Positions 24,998 to 33,696 of a stretch of 64,000 nucleotides of DNA are shown piece after piece. A program made the position numbers and the translations under genes. Source of the DNA: Rhodococcus sp. Leaf247 (lineage in GTDB: Bacteria > Actinomycetota > Actinomycetes > Mycobacteriales > Mycobacteriaceae); contig NZ_LMRP01000001.1 of the NCBI RefSeq assembly GCF_001426185.1, positions 569,372 through 633,371 on the forward strand. Reading direction: 5' to 3'. Position 1 is the stretch's first letter, and every line of letters begins with the position of its first letter. The notes under the pieces are model-generated. The model did not search any database and was not told the origin of the DNA. It was given only the letters and a program-made list of their open reading frames with translations.

Positions 24998-26635
24998 GTG
25001 AGTCCTTCGAGCGACACCGCGCACCGCGTCGACACCGCAGGGTCGGCACTCGGGTACACGGAACTTCATCCTGCGCAACGTGATTCGGTAGCGGCCCTCG
25101 CCGGGGGCCGGGACGTCCTGGCACTGCTCGCCAGTGGTTACGGCAAGTCTGCGATCTATCAGATCGCCGCCTCGATCCTCGACGGTCCTACCGTCGTGGT
25201 GACTCCGCTGATCGCTCTGCAACGCGACCAGGTCGAGAGCCTGCGCCGTCGGACCGGCGAGATGCGCGCCGTCGCAGTGCATTCGGAGCAGACGACGTCG
25301 CAGAACGACGACGCGTGGCGCTCGCTGGAGACCGGCGACGCGACGATGCTCTATCTCACTCCGGAATCGGCGTCTCGACCCGACACGCGGCGGCGACTGC
25401 GTGAGATGTCGGTCGCCTGTGTCGCCGTCGACGAGGCGCACTGCATCGCGGCGTGGGGCCACGACTTCCGACCTGCCTATCTGCGCCTCGGCGAATTCGT
25501 CGACGCGATCGGGCGGCCGCCCGTCGTGGCGACCACCGCTACCGCCCCGCCGCCCGTTCGCGACGAGATCGTCGAGCGACTCCATCTCGTCGACCCCTTC
25601 GTCGCGGTGGGGTCGTTCGACCGGCCGAACATCCACCTGTCCGTCGTCCGCCACCATCACGCGATCGACCTGACCGACGCCGTGGTCGACGACGTCGTGG
25701 ATCGCGTCGACGCACTGCGGTCCGGTGCCGTCGGCCTGGTGTACGTGGCCACTCGCGCGCAGACGCATGACTACGCAGACCTGGTGGGGCAGCGGGGAGT
25801 CGACGCCATCGCCTACCACGCAGGACTCTCCCGCCACGACCGCGAGGATGCGCATCGCGCCTTCCGAGACGGGACGGTGGACGTCGTGGTGGCGACGTCC
25901 GCGTTCGGTATGGGCATCGACAAGCCGGATGTCCGCTTCGTCGTCCACACGTCGCCGCCGGAGTCCCTCGAGCGCTACTACCAGGAGTTCGGGCGGGTCG
26001 GACGAGACGGCGACGATGCCGCGGCGGTCCTTCATTTCCGCCCGGAGGATCTCGGCTTGTCCACCTTCTTCGCCACCCGGAATCCGCAGCGTGAGGCGCT
26101 GGCCGGGGTGTACCGGGCCATCTCCTCCACGACCGCGCCGATACCGACCGATTCCCTGGCAGCGCTCCCCTCGGCGTCGGGCCGCGCGGCGGAGTCGGCG
26201 GTGGAATTGCTCGATCGGGCCGGGGCCGTTCGGTGGCAGGACGGGGGGTGGACGGACTGCGGGATGGAGACGGCCGATGCGGTGGAGCTGGCCTGCGAGG
26301 CTGCGCATCGCGGGGAGACCGCTGCACGCTCGCGTGTCGAGATGGTGCGGAAGTACGCCGAGACGACGCGGTGTCGACGACGCGTCCTGCTCGAGTACCT
26401 CGGCGAGGTGCCGTCCGGACCGTGCGGTCGATGCGACACGTGCGAATCCGGTGCGTCGACGGAACCGGACGACGGCGACGGTCGTTTCCGGCCCGGCGAC
26501 GTTCTGCATCACCGTGAGTGGGGCACGGGGGACGTCGTGTCCGCGGAATCGGACCGAGTGACCGTCCACTTCCCCGATCAGGGGTACCGCACCCTGTCCA
26601 CGGCCGTCCTCCTCGACGAGAACATCGCCGAGTGA
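24998..26635 (+). CDS. RecQ-type ATP-dependent DNA helicase
   Basis: A 545-residue SF2 helicase. Q-motif-like LHPAQRDSVAAL is followed by Walker A ASGYGKSAIYQ, motif II VDEAHCIAAWGHDFRPAY (DEAH with the RecQ aromatic loop), motif III ATTATA, motif V TSAFGMGIDKPDVRFV and motif VI QEFGRVGRDG. The C-terminal zinc-binding cysteines are present (TTRCRRRVLLEY, GPCGRCDTCE). No HRDC domain follows; instead there is a short SH3-like tail (GDVLHHREWGTGDVVSAES). It unwinds DNA in repair and recombination. The GTG lies 10 nt after a SigF/SigB-type -10, consistent with a leaderless stress-induced transcript. Confidence 0.93.
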   Translation: MSPSSDTAHRVDTAGSALGYTELHPAQRDSVAALAGGRDVLALLASGYGKSAIYQIAASILDGPTVVVTPLIALQRDQVESLRRRTGEMRAVAVHSEQTTSQNDDAWRSLETGDATMLYLTPESASRPDTRRRLREMSVACVAVDEAHCIAAWGHDFRPAYLRLGEFVDAIGRPPVVATTATAPPPVRDEIVERLHLVDPFVAVGSFDRPNIHLSVVRHHHAIDLTDAVVDDVVDRVDALRSGAVGLVYVATRAQTHDYADLVGQRGVDAIAYHAGLSRHDREDAHRAFRDGTVDVVVATSAFGMGIDKPDVRFVVHTSPPESLERYYQEFGRVGRDGDDAAAVLHFRPEDLGLSTFFATRNPQREALAGVYRAISSTTAPIPTDSLAALPSASGRAAESAVELLDRAGAVRWQDGGWTDCGMETADAVELACEAAHRGETAARSRVEMVRKYAETTRCRRRVLLEYLGEVPSGPCGRCDTCESGASTEPDDGDGRFRPGDVLHHREWGTGDVVSAESDRVTVHFPDQGYRTLSTAVLLDENIAE

Positions 26636-26855
26636 CGGGGCGGCGAAACGAACGCGAGCCGCGCCACGGGGGCAGGTAACCGGCGCGCTACCCGGAGAGC
26701 TCCCCTCGCACCGGACACCGAGTAGGTTCGGCCCGCCAACCTGCCCGTTTGCGGCGCGAAGCTGCTGCGATGACCGTAGATTCGCGAGAGATGCGGTGTG
26801 TCGGGGGACCATGCCGCGTCCTATTCCTGCCGTCGAGTGTGAGGTTGCTACACCC
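26636..26855. other. Intergenic region before the cyclopropane synthase
   Basis: About 220 nt with no convincing ORF. It must contain the promoter of the methyltransferase at 26856, but I cannot place -35/-10 hexamers with confidence. Confidence 0.5.
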
Positions 26856-27716
26856 ATGACAGACCTGAAGCCCTTCTTCAAGAACGTTCAGTCGCACTAC
26901 GACCTGTCCGACGACTTCTTCGCGCTGTTCCTCGACCCGACATGGACCTACAGCTGTGCGTACTTCGAGCGCGAGGACATGACGCTCGAGGAGGCTCAGC
27001 TGGCCAAGATCGATCTGGCCCTGGACAAGCTCGGACTCGAATCCGGTATGCGGTTGCTCGATGTCGGCTGCGGCTGGGGCACGGCCATGATCCGCGCGCG
27101 CGAACGATTCGACGTCGACGTCATCGGCCTGACGCTCAGTGAGCACCAGTTCGGCCGCGTGCAGTCCCGGCTCGACGACCTGCCCGGTACCCGCTCGGCC
27201 GAGGTCAGGCTGCAGGGATGGGAAGAGTTCGACGAGCCCGTCGACCGCATCGTCAGCATCGGCGCCTTCGAGCACTTCCGGCGTACACGGCACGTCCCGT
27301 TCTTCGAGAAGGCCAGCGCGATCCTGCCGGCCGACGGGGTCATGCTGCTCCACACGATCGTCGGCTACGGCCTGGACGATCTCGCCGAGAAGGGCGTCGC
27401 CGTCGACAAGCGTGACGCCGTGTTCATGCGCTTCATCCTCCGGGAGATCTTCCCCGGTGGTGAGCTCGAGCGGCCCGTCACCATCGAGGAGCGCGCCACG
27501 TCGGTCGGATTCTCGGTGGACCGCGTGCATTCGCTGCAGCAGCACTACGCGCGGACACTCGAGATCTGGACCGAAAACCTCGAGGCACGCAAGGACGACG
27601 CCATCCGTATCGCCGGCGACGTGGTCTACGACCGCTACATCAAGTACCTGAGCGGCTGCGCGCAGCAGTTCCGCCGCGGGACCATCGACGTCATGCAGTT
27701 CACGCTGTCGAAGTAG
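26856..27716 (+). CDS. Cyclopropane mycolic-acid/fatty-acid synthase family methyltransferase
   Basis: A 286-residue SAM-dependent enzyme of the CmaA/PcaA/MmaA group that modifies double bonds of mycolic or fatty acyl chains. Family landmarks are FFKNVQSHYDLSDDFFALFL, TWTYSCAYFEREDMTLEEAQ, the SAM motif LLDVGCGWGTAM and GAFEHFRRTRHVPFF. The central VVLLHTI-like strand is present as MLLHTIVGYG. No signal peptide; cytosolic. The ATG at 26856 gives the usual MTDLKPFF start. Its presence fits a mycolate-producing actinobacterium. Confidence 0.93.
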   Translation: MTDLKPFFKNVQSHYDLSDDFFALFLDPTWTYSCAYFEREDMTLEEAQLAKIDLALDKLGLESGMRLLDVGCGWGTAMIRARERFDVDVIGLTLSEHQFGRVQSRLDDLPGTRSAEVRLQGWEEFDEPVDRIVSIGAFEHFRRTRHVPFFEKASAILPADGVMLLHTIVGYGLDDLAEKGVAVDKRDAVFMRFILREIFPGGELERPVTIEERATSVGFSVDRVHSLQQHYARTLEIWTENLEARKDDAIRIAGDVVYDRYIKYLSGCAQQFRRGTIDVMQFTLSK

Positions 27717-27724
27717 CGACAGCT

Positions 27725-27749
27725 GTTTGGTGCCGTACCGGCGGGGAAG
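27725..27749 (+). promoter_or_regulatory. SigF/SigB-type promoter, leaderless configuration
   Basis: GTTT at 27725, exactly 15 nt, GGGAAG at 27744-27749, then exactly 10 nt to the ATG at 27760. It starts only 9 nt after the stop of the cyclopropane synthase gene. Confidence 0.6.
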
Positions 27750-27759
27750 CCCCGTCGGT

Positions 27760-28584
27760 ATGGCTACCGGCACCTACACGTTCATCGGCAATGCGACGGG
27801 ACTGCTGTCCTACCGGGACGTCACACTGCTGACGGACCCCAACTTCCTCCATGCCGGTGAACGTGCCTATCTCGGGCACGGCCTGTTCTCGACCAGGCGC
27901 CTGGATCCGGCGATCTCACTGGACGACCTTCCGCCGCTGTCGGCGATCCTGTTGTCGCACATGCACGGTGATCACTGGGATCGACGTGCGCAGGCGGGCC
28001 TGGACTCTGCGCTGCCGGTTCTGACGACGCCGCACGCCGCGTCGAAGCTGCACCACCGAGGCTTCGACGGCGCGGTCGGCCTCGACACCTGGCAGTCCCG
28101 ACGCATCGAGGTCGGCGACACGGTTGCGACCGTGTCCGCGATGCCGGGACGACACGGACCGATGTGGGCACAGAAACTGCGAGTCCTGCCCCCGGTCATG
28201 GGGACGATGGTGGAGTTCTCGACGGCCGACGGTCCGGTGGATCTGCGGGTGTACATCTCCGGGGACACGCTGATGGTGGACGAGCTGCGGGAGATTCCGA
28301 CGCGATTCCCGGAGATCGACACGGGGGTAGTGCATCTCGGCGGTACCACCCTTCCGTTCGGACAGAACCCGCGCTTCGGAGCGATGGTGACCATGGACGG
28401 ACGGCAGGGAACCGATGCGATGGAGTGCATCGATCCGCGACAGGTGCTGCCCGTTCATTTCGAGGACTACGGCGTGTTCGCCTCTCCCCTGTCCGACTTC
28501 ACCCGCGCGATGACGCAACGGGGTCTCGGAGATCGCATCACCCACGTCGGGCGTGGTGAGACGGTCACGGTCGGCTCGCGGTGA
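27760..28584 (+). CDS. MBL-fold metallo-hydrolase
   Basis: A 274-residue metallo-beta-lactamase-fold enzyme of the UlaG/YfiR-like group. The zinc motif is LLSHMHGDHWDRRAQ, followed by VSAMPGRHGP, YISGDTLMVDEL and the late ligand region PVHFEDYGVF. TFIGNATGLLSYRDVTLLTD opens the fold. The substrate is unknown; members act on lactones, phosphodiesters or N-acyl phospholipids. The longer upstream start is rejected because it lies inside the promoter. The ATG at 27760 fits a leaderless SigF/SigB-type transcript. Confidence 0.9.
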   Translation: MATGTYTFIGNATGLLSYRDVTLLTDPNFLHAGERAYLGHGLFSTRRLDPAISLDDLPPLSAILLSHMHGDHWDRRAQAGLDSALPVLTTPHAASKLHHRGFDGAVGLDTWQSRRIEVGDTVATVSAMPGRHGPMWAQKLRVLPPVMGTMVEFSTADGPVDLRVYISGDTLMVDELREIPTRFPEIDTGVVHLGGTTLPFGQNPRFGAMVTMDGRQGTDAMECIDPRQVLPVHFEDYGVFASPLSDFTRAMTQRGLGDRITHVGRGETVTVGSR

Positions 28585-28593
28585 GGTCCGCCG

Positions 28594-28618
28594 GTTTCCC
28601 CGGTCACCGGGCGGGTAT
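28594..28618 (+). promoter_or_regulatory. SigF/SigB-type promoter for the ChaB-family gene
   Basis: GTTT at 28594, exactly 15 nt, GGGTAT at 28613-28618: a perfect consensus. The ATG follows 30 nt later with a GAGAGAGGA ribosome-binding site. Confidence 0.75.
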
Positions 28619-28648
28619 CTCTCGCCCACATCGCGAGAGAGGACGACC

Positions 28649-29068
28649 ATGCCGAAGACCGATGACGACGGCAACGCCGTGAAGTCCGAACTGCCGTCGA
28701 CGTTGCAGAAGTCCGACGAGAAGGCCCAGCGCACCTATGCCAAGGCTCTCGACTCGGCCGAGGACGAGTACGACGACGAGTCGCGCGCCCATCGTGTCGC
28801 CTACGCGGCCCTGAAGCACACGCACGAGAAGATCGGCGATCACTGGGAGCCGAAGGACGAGAAGGGCCCGTCGGACGATCGCGCCCGCAGCGGCGGCAAG
28901 AACCCGTCCGGTGAGAGCGCAGGCGGCGTCGACGCCAATGCCTCCAAGAAGCACCTCGAGCGTGTCGCGCGGGAACTCGACATCACCGGTCGGTCGACGA
29001 TGACCAAGGACGAGCTGGTCACCGCCATCGACAAGGAGAACCGGAAGCAGACTGCGAAGAACCGGTGA
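28649..29068 (+). CDS. ChaB-family protein with Rho-N-like C-terminus
   Basis: A 139-residue hydrophilic protein. The ChaB domain occupies about residues 14-75 (LPSTLQKSDEKAQRTYAKAL, HRVAYAALKHTHEKIGDHW). A disordered linker follows, then a SAP/Rho-N-like helix pair (SKKHLERVARELDITGRSTM, TKDELVTAIDKEN). ChaB was first linked to the E. coli ChaA cation antiporter, but in actinobacteria these proteins are usually general-stress proteins of unknown activity. Its promoter is the best SigF/SigB-type match in the window. Convergent with the acyl-CoA dehydrogenase, 6 nt away. Confidence 0.88.
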   Translation: MPKTDDDGNAVKSELPSTLQKSDEKAQRTYAKALDSAEDEYDDESRAHRVAYAALKHTHEKIGDHWEPKDEKGPSDDRARSGGKNPSGESAGGVDANASKKHLERVARELDITGRSTMTKDELVTAIDKENRKQTAKNR

Positions 29069-29074
29069 CGCAGG

Positions 29075-30283
29075 TCAGCGGAACGCTTGGTGCCCCGTGA
29101 GCGCCTTGCCGATCGAGAGCATGTGCATCTCGCTGGTGCCCTCGTAGGTCAACACCGATTCGAGATTGTTGGCGTGCCGCAGCGGCGAGTACTCGAGGGT
29201 GATGCCGCTTCCCCCGAGAATGGTGCGGCATTCACGAGCGATCGCGATGGCCTCGCGCACGTTGTTGAGCTTGCCCAGGCTGATCTGATCCGGCGAGATC
29301 TCGCCACGGTCCTTGATGCGTCCGAGGTGGACTGCCAGCAGGAACCCCTTGCCGAGCTCCAGCGTCATGTCCGCCAGCTTCTGTTGCGTCAACTGGAAAC
29401 TGCCGAGCGGCCGGTCGAAGACTTCCCGTGAGTTCGCGTACGCGATGGCCGTCTCGAGACTGTCCCGCGCGGCGCCCAGCGCTCCGAACACGATGCCGAA
29501 CCGCGCCTCGTTGAGGCAGGACAGCGGGGCACCCAGGCTCGTCGCGCCGGGCAACATCGCCGAGGCCGGCAGCCGGATGTCGTCGAACGCGAGCTCGGCT
29601 GTCACGGATGCACGCAGCGACAACTTCTTCCCGACGGCATGGGCCGTGAAACCCGGTGTGTCCGTGGGTACGAGGAACCCGCGGAACCCCTCGTCGGTGC
29701 GAGCCCACACGGTGGCGACGTCCGCGAGGGTTCCGTTGGTGATCCACATCTTCGAGCCCGACAGGATCCAGTCGTCGCCGTCTCGGCGGGCGCGTGTCCG
29801 CATTCCGGAAGGATTGGAACCGAAGTCCGCCTCGGTCAGCCCGAAGCACCCGATGGCGTCGCCCGCGGCGAGTCGGGGAAGCCACTCCTGCTTCTGCTCC
29901 TCCGAGCCGTACCGGTGGATGGAGTACATCGACAGCGACCCCTGCACCGAGACGAAACTGCGGAAGCCGCTGTCCCCTGCCTCGAGCTCCATGCAGGCGA
30001 GTCCGTAACTGACAGCGTTCGTCCCCGCGCATCCGTAGCCCTCGAGGTGCATCCCCATCAGTCCGAGGCTGCCGAATTCCTTGGCCAACTCCCGCGGCAG
30101 AGTGCCTGATTCGAACCAGTCCCCGACCTCCGGCTTGAGCCGCTTGTCGACGAACGCTCGGACCGTCGCGGCGATATCGCGCTCGTCCTGGTCCAGGAGC
30201 GACTCCGCGGCGAACAGGTCGAGCGGGCGCACCGGCGCGGGCGCGGTGCGGGGGGCTGCGTCACGTGGAGCGGTCGTCGTCAT
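29075..30283 (-). CDS. Acyl-CoA dehydrogenase, glutaryl-CoA dehydrogenase-like
   Basis: A 402-residue FAD enzyme. GCFGLTEADFGSNPSGM and WITNGTLADVATVWAR are the flavin and substrate signatures. The C-terminal YEGTSEMHMLSIGKALTG contains the catalytic Glu in the position used by glutaryl-CoA dehydrogenases. FGIVFGALGAARDSLE is also typical of that branch. It would oxidise (and possibly decarboxylate) glutaryl-CoA or a similar short acyl-CoA in lysine, tryptophan or aromatic degradation. No electron-transfer or CoA-transferase partner is adjacent. The ATG at 30283 gives the usual length. Confidence 0.9.
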   Translation of the reverse strand: MTTTAPRDAAPRTAPAPVRPLDLFAAESLLDQDERDIAATVRAFVDKRLKPEVGDWFESGTLPRELAKEFGSLGLMGMHLEGYGCAGTNAVSYGLACMELEAGDSGFRSFVSVQGSLSMYSIHRYGSEEQKQEWLPRLAAGDAIGCFGLTEADFGSNPSGMRTRARRDGDDWILSGSKMWITNGTLADVATVWARTDEGFRGFLVPTDTPGFTAHAVGKKLSLRASVTAELAFDDIRLPASAMLPGATSLGAPLSCLNEARFGIVFGALGAARDSLETAIAYANSREVFDRPLGSFQLTQQKLADMTLELGKGFLLAVHLGRIKDRGEISPDQISLGKLNNVREAIAIARECRTILGGSGITLEYSPLRHANNLESVLTYEGTSEMHMLSIGKALTGHQAFR

Positions 30284-30328
30284 CGTGGTCCTCGCAAGAT
30301 CTGCCGGGGTGTGCGGTCGACTCCGAAC

Positions 30329-32536
30329 CTACCCGGCGACAGCTGTCGACTCGGCGGGTTCTTCAATCGGCGCCGGATCGTCCGGTCGGTACTCGATGAG
30401 CCGTGCACTGTTACCGACCACGATGATCGACGACGCGTTGTGCAGAATCGCGGCGAGGACGGGCGACAACGCTCCTCCGGCGCTCACCGCGAGACCGATG
30501 GCGTTGACCGCGATGGACATGCCGTAGTTCTGCCTGATCACGGCCACCGACCGGCGCCCCAGCGAACGCACGTCGAGCAACCTGGCCAGGTCGTCCCCGG
30601 CAAGCGCCACATCCGCGGTCTCGACGGCGACGTCGGTTCCGGCGGCGCCCATCGCGATCCCGATGTCCGCGGCGGCGAGGGCGGGCGCATCGTTGGTGCC
30701 GTCGCCGACCACTGCCACCACGTGGCCCGCCTCCTGCAACTCCCGCACGACGTCCAGCTTGTCCTCGGGCATGACCTCGGCACGCCACTCGTCGATACCC
30801 AGTTCGGCGGCCACTGCAGCCGCGGTGGCGGGGTTGTCCCCAGTGAGCATCACGATGCGACGGACGCCGTCCGCCCGCAACGCATCCAGTACCTCGGAGG
30901 CGTTGTGTCGGATCTCGTCCCACAGACTCACCAGTCCCACCAACACGCCGTCGACGGCGAGAAGGAGAGGAGTCTCGGCGCGATGCTGAAGGCGAGTCAT
31001 CCACCCCGTGGCATCTTCCGATACCGCGACGTTCTCGCGCCGGAGCAGAGATGCGCTGCCCAACAACAGCGTTCGACCGTCCGAGACGGTACGCATACCG
31101 AGACCCACCAGCACTTCGCATTCCTCGTGCGGCGGAATCTCGATACGTCGCTCTTCCGTACTCCGGATGACGGCCTCGGCCAGCGGGTGTCTGGAGTGGA
31201 TCTCGGAGCTGGCCGCGTAGGCCAGAACCTGCTCCGGCTCCCATGCGTCGTCGAAGGCGATGACATTGGTGACCACGGGACGACCGACGGTCAGCGTTCC
31301 GGTCTTGTCGAAGACGAACGCATCCACCCGGCCCGCTTGCTCGAGGTGCGAGCCGCCCTTGATCAGAATGCCGCGGCGGGCACCGTTTCCGATGGCAGCA
31401 CTGATAGCCGTGGGTGTCGACAACCCGACCGCACAGGGACACGCGACCAGAAGCATCGTCATCGCACGGCGAAGGTCCCGAGTGACGACAAGCGTGGCAG
31501 CCGAGAGCAGGAACGATGCGGGCACGAAACGACGCGAGAAATTGTCGCCCACGGTCTGGATCGGTGCGCGGTCCTCCTGCGCCTGCTCCACCCGCGCGAT
31601 GATGCGGCCGATGGCGGTGTCACGGCCGACAGCGGACGCCCGCACCACGACCCGTCCGCGGAGCACCACCGACCCTGCCGAGAGCCGACTTCCAGCGGCC
31701 ACGGTCACCGGGAGTGTCTCTCCGGTGATGGCGGACTGGTCGACCACGGCGTCACCCTCGACGACGACGCCGTCGACGGGGACTCCGACACGGTCGTGCA
31801 CCACGACCTCGTCGCCCACTTCGAGGGAATCGATGTCCACGGACACCTCGGTACCGTCGCCCGTGCGGATCCACGCTGTGTCGTGCGTGCCACTCAGGAG
31901 GTCGGAGATCGCACGCCGTGTGCGACGGAGAGTCAGATCCTGCAGGTACTCCCCGATATTGAGCAACCAGAGCACCGTCAACGCGACGACGTTCTCGCGC
32001 AGCACCAGACTCGCGACCGTGGCGGCCGAGACCAGGGCGTCGGTGCCGGCGCCGCGCCTACCCGCGATGGACCGCACCGCGCCCCGCAGGAACGGGTACC
32101 CCGTGAAGACTGTGACACCGGTGGCGACGAGTCGACTGGTCGACCCCAGGACAGGCGGTCGACGTAGGCCGTACCGCCGGAGCCCGAGCAGAACCAGCGC
32201 CGCAGCGCCGACGGTCAAGCGCAGCAACTCGCCCGTTCCCACATCCGCTGAGCGCGGCGTCCGCACCGGAACCTGCGCGGACGACGAGACGACAGTCGGT
32301 GTCGACGCCAGCGCGGTGGTCACGGTGTCGACATCGGTCCGCGTCCGTGAATACCAGACGACGACCGATGCAGTCCTCGGATAGGCATGTACCGCACGGA
32401 CTCCCGGCACCGCGTCCAGTAGGTCCTCCACGGCGACCGCAAAGGCGTCCTGACCGGCGATCCAGTCGAAGCGCAACCGGATGCGTCCGGCCCCCACGGA
32501 CAGCAGCGTCGGTCGGGTCTCCGTCGGCGCGAGCAT
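30329..32536 (-). CDS. ctpC: CtpC-like P1B-type metal-transporting ATPase
   Basis: A 735-residue heavy-metal P-type ATPase closely resembling mycobacterial CtpC, reported as a Mn/Zn exporter. The degenerate N-terminal metal-domain region reads RIRLRFDWIAGQDAF and VRAVHAYPRTASVVVWYS. Then come transmembrane helices with ENVVALTVLWLLNIGEYLQD, the actuator TGE loop SAITGETLPVT, the metal-binding CPCAVGLSTPTAI (about residue 365) and the phosphorylation site DKTGTLTVGRPV with Asp410. The hinge is VAVVGDGTNDAPALA. It starts 1 nt after the stop of the DUF1490 gene, so the two are one unit, as in mycobacteria. The start at 32536 is set by that junction. Confidence 0.93.
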   Translation of the reverse strand: MLAPTETRPTLLSVGAGRIRLRFDWIAGQDAFAVAVEDLLDAVPGVRAVHAYPRTASVVVWYSRTRTDVDTVTTALASTPTVVSSSAQVPVRTPRSADVGTGELLRLTVGAAALVLLGLRRYGLRRPPVLGSTSRLVATGVTVFTGYPFLRGAVRSIAGRRGAGTDALVSAATVASLVLRENVVALTVLWLLNIGEYLQDLTLRRTRRAISDLLSGTHDTAWIRTGDGTEVSVDIDSLEVGDEVVVHDRVGVPVDGVVVEGDAVVDQSAITGETLPVTVAAGSRLSAGSVVLRGRVVVRASAVGRDTAIGRIIARVEQAQEDRAPIQTVGDNFSRRFVPASFLLSAATLVVTRDLRRAMTMLLVACPCAVGLSTPTAISAAIGNGARRGILIKGGSHLEQAGRVDAFVFDKTGTLTVGRPVVTNVIAFDDAWEPEQVLAYAASSEIHSRHPLAEAVIRSTEERRIEIPPHEECEVLVGLGMRTVSDGRTLLLGSASLLRRENVAVSEDATGWMTRLQHRAETPLLLAVDGVLVGLVSLWDEIRHNASEVLDALRADGVRRIVMLTGDNPATAAAVAAELGIDEWRAEVMPEDKLDVVRELQEAGHVVAVVGDGTNDAPALAAADIGIAMGAAGTDVAVETADVALAGDDLARLLDVRSLGRRSVAVIRQNYGMSIAVNAIGLAVSAGGALSPVLAAILHNASSIIVVGNSARLIEYRPDDPAPIEEPAESTAVAG

Positions 32537-32537
32537 C

Positions 32538-32819
32538 TCAGTGATCGTGGCCGTGGCCGACGTCGGACGCGGCGGGCGGACGCGCTTCCTCCCCGAGTCG
32601 GTCCTTCGCCTCGGAGACGACATCCGAGACGGCGAGGCGTGCGGACTCCGCCTTGACCTCGGCTTTGCGCACCCCGCGCAAGCCGACCTCGGTAGCGCGG
32701 ACGGCCGCTTCGCGGAGCGGAGCGCGGTCGACGACCTTCTTGACGCCGTTGTAGGCGGCCACACCGACGACGCCGGTCACGACGGTCGATGCCGCTTTGG
32801 CGATGAACGGGACCAACAT
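32538..32819 (-). CDS. DUF1490 / PacL-like partner of CtpC
   Basis: A 93-residue protein resembling Rv3269 (PacL1), the partner that stabilises CtpC and clusters with it in membrane patches. It has an N-terminal hydrophobic segment (FIAKAASTVVTGVVGVAAY), a long amphipathic Glu/Ala/Arg-rich region (EVGLRGVRKAEVKAESARLA) and a His/Asp-rich metal-binding tail ending GHGHDH. GAGGAG precedes the ATG at 32819. Its stop is 1 nt from the ctpC start. It probably acts at the membrane as a metal chaperone or scaffold for export of Zn or Mn, inferred from the mycobacterial pair. Confidence 0.88.
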   Translation of the reverse strand: MLVPFIAKAASTVVTGVVGVAAYNGVKKVVDRAPLREAAVRATEVGLRGVRKAEVKAESARLAVSDVVSEAKDRLGEEARPPAASDVGHGHDH

Positions 32820-32979
32820 CTCGCAGAACTCCTCACGGTCTGCTCGGCAGACACGGGTCGGGGGTACAGGTGACGCACGTGGCGGCGACCGTTGTCGCAC
32901 CCGAACACTAGCCTTACCGAACATCGTTGTCGGCAATCGGTCGCTCGATCGGACTGTTTCCTGCCCGGCGACAGAGCGA

Positions 32980-33696
32980 TCAGGCAGCAATCATCAGGTC
33001 TCGTCCGGTCAACGTCTCGGTCTCGTGCAGGATGCGTGTGAAGACGTCGTCGCTGACGTGGTCGGCCAGCATGTAGCGGTCCCACCACATCATGCGCGTG
33101 CGGTACCGCTCGTCGGGATAGGCGGCAGGAGCGATGTTCTCGGCCACCCGGCCACCGCCGGACTCCCACCGACGCAACACGTGGTCGGCCGCCGTGGCCA
33201 TCACGTACCGAGCACCGGTGAACACCATCGTCGGAAGCGCCGTGCGGGAGAGCAGCGCGGACAATGCTCCCGGGTGGTCGGCGTCGGACGAGACGAACGC
33301 CGTCTTCATCTCGACGACACCGTCCGGAAGACGACCGTGGATCAGATCGGCGACATCGGACTTCGCGGAGTTGCCGTCCCATTCGACGAGCGCATGCGAT
33401 TGCTCGGCGCTGATGTACGGGCCTTGCCCGCGCACACCCGCGACGACACGTCCGGAACGGTCCACCGCCGCGTAGAACACGGCGGTGTCGACCCCGTCCT
33501 CGACGCGCTCGAAGTCCAGGGCGACACCCACTCCGTGACGCTCGTACGACTTCTTGGCGCAGTCGAGGTAGTCGTTCCAGAGAGCGCGATCCTCCGACGG
33601 AGTGCTCATCACCAGAACCGTTCCACTATCACGATCGGCGAGCCGTGAGCGACCGCGCGTCACGAGCCGAGTAGGGGCTAGCAGTGTCGTCGTCAT
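32980..33696 (-). CDS. FeeM-like N-acyltransferase domain protein (tentative)
   Basis: A 238-residue protein whose middle (VEDGVDTAVFYAAVDRSGRV, VAGVRGQGPYIS) and later part (GVVEMKTAFV, TALPTMVFTGARYVMATAAD) resemble the GNAT/autoinducer-synthase fold of N-acyl amino acid synthases (FeeM-like). I am not certain of this. No signal peptide or membrane segment. The ATG at 33696 has GAGAGGTG upstream. It is 160 nt upstream of the pacL-like gene on the same strand but probably a separate unit. A long, relatively AT-rich region lies ahead of it. Confidence 0.5.
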   Translation of the reverse strand: MTTTLLAPTRLVTRGRSRLADRDSGTVLVMSTPSEDRALWNDYLDCAKKSYERHGVGVALDFERVEDGVDTAVFYAAVDRSGRVVAGVRGQGPYISAEQSHALVEWDGNSAKSDVADLIHGRLPDGVVEMKTAFVSSDADHPGALSALLSRTALPTMVFTGARYVMATAADHVLRRWESGGGRVAENIAPAAYPDERYRTRMMWWDRYMLADHVSDDVFTRILHETETLTGRDLMIAA

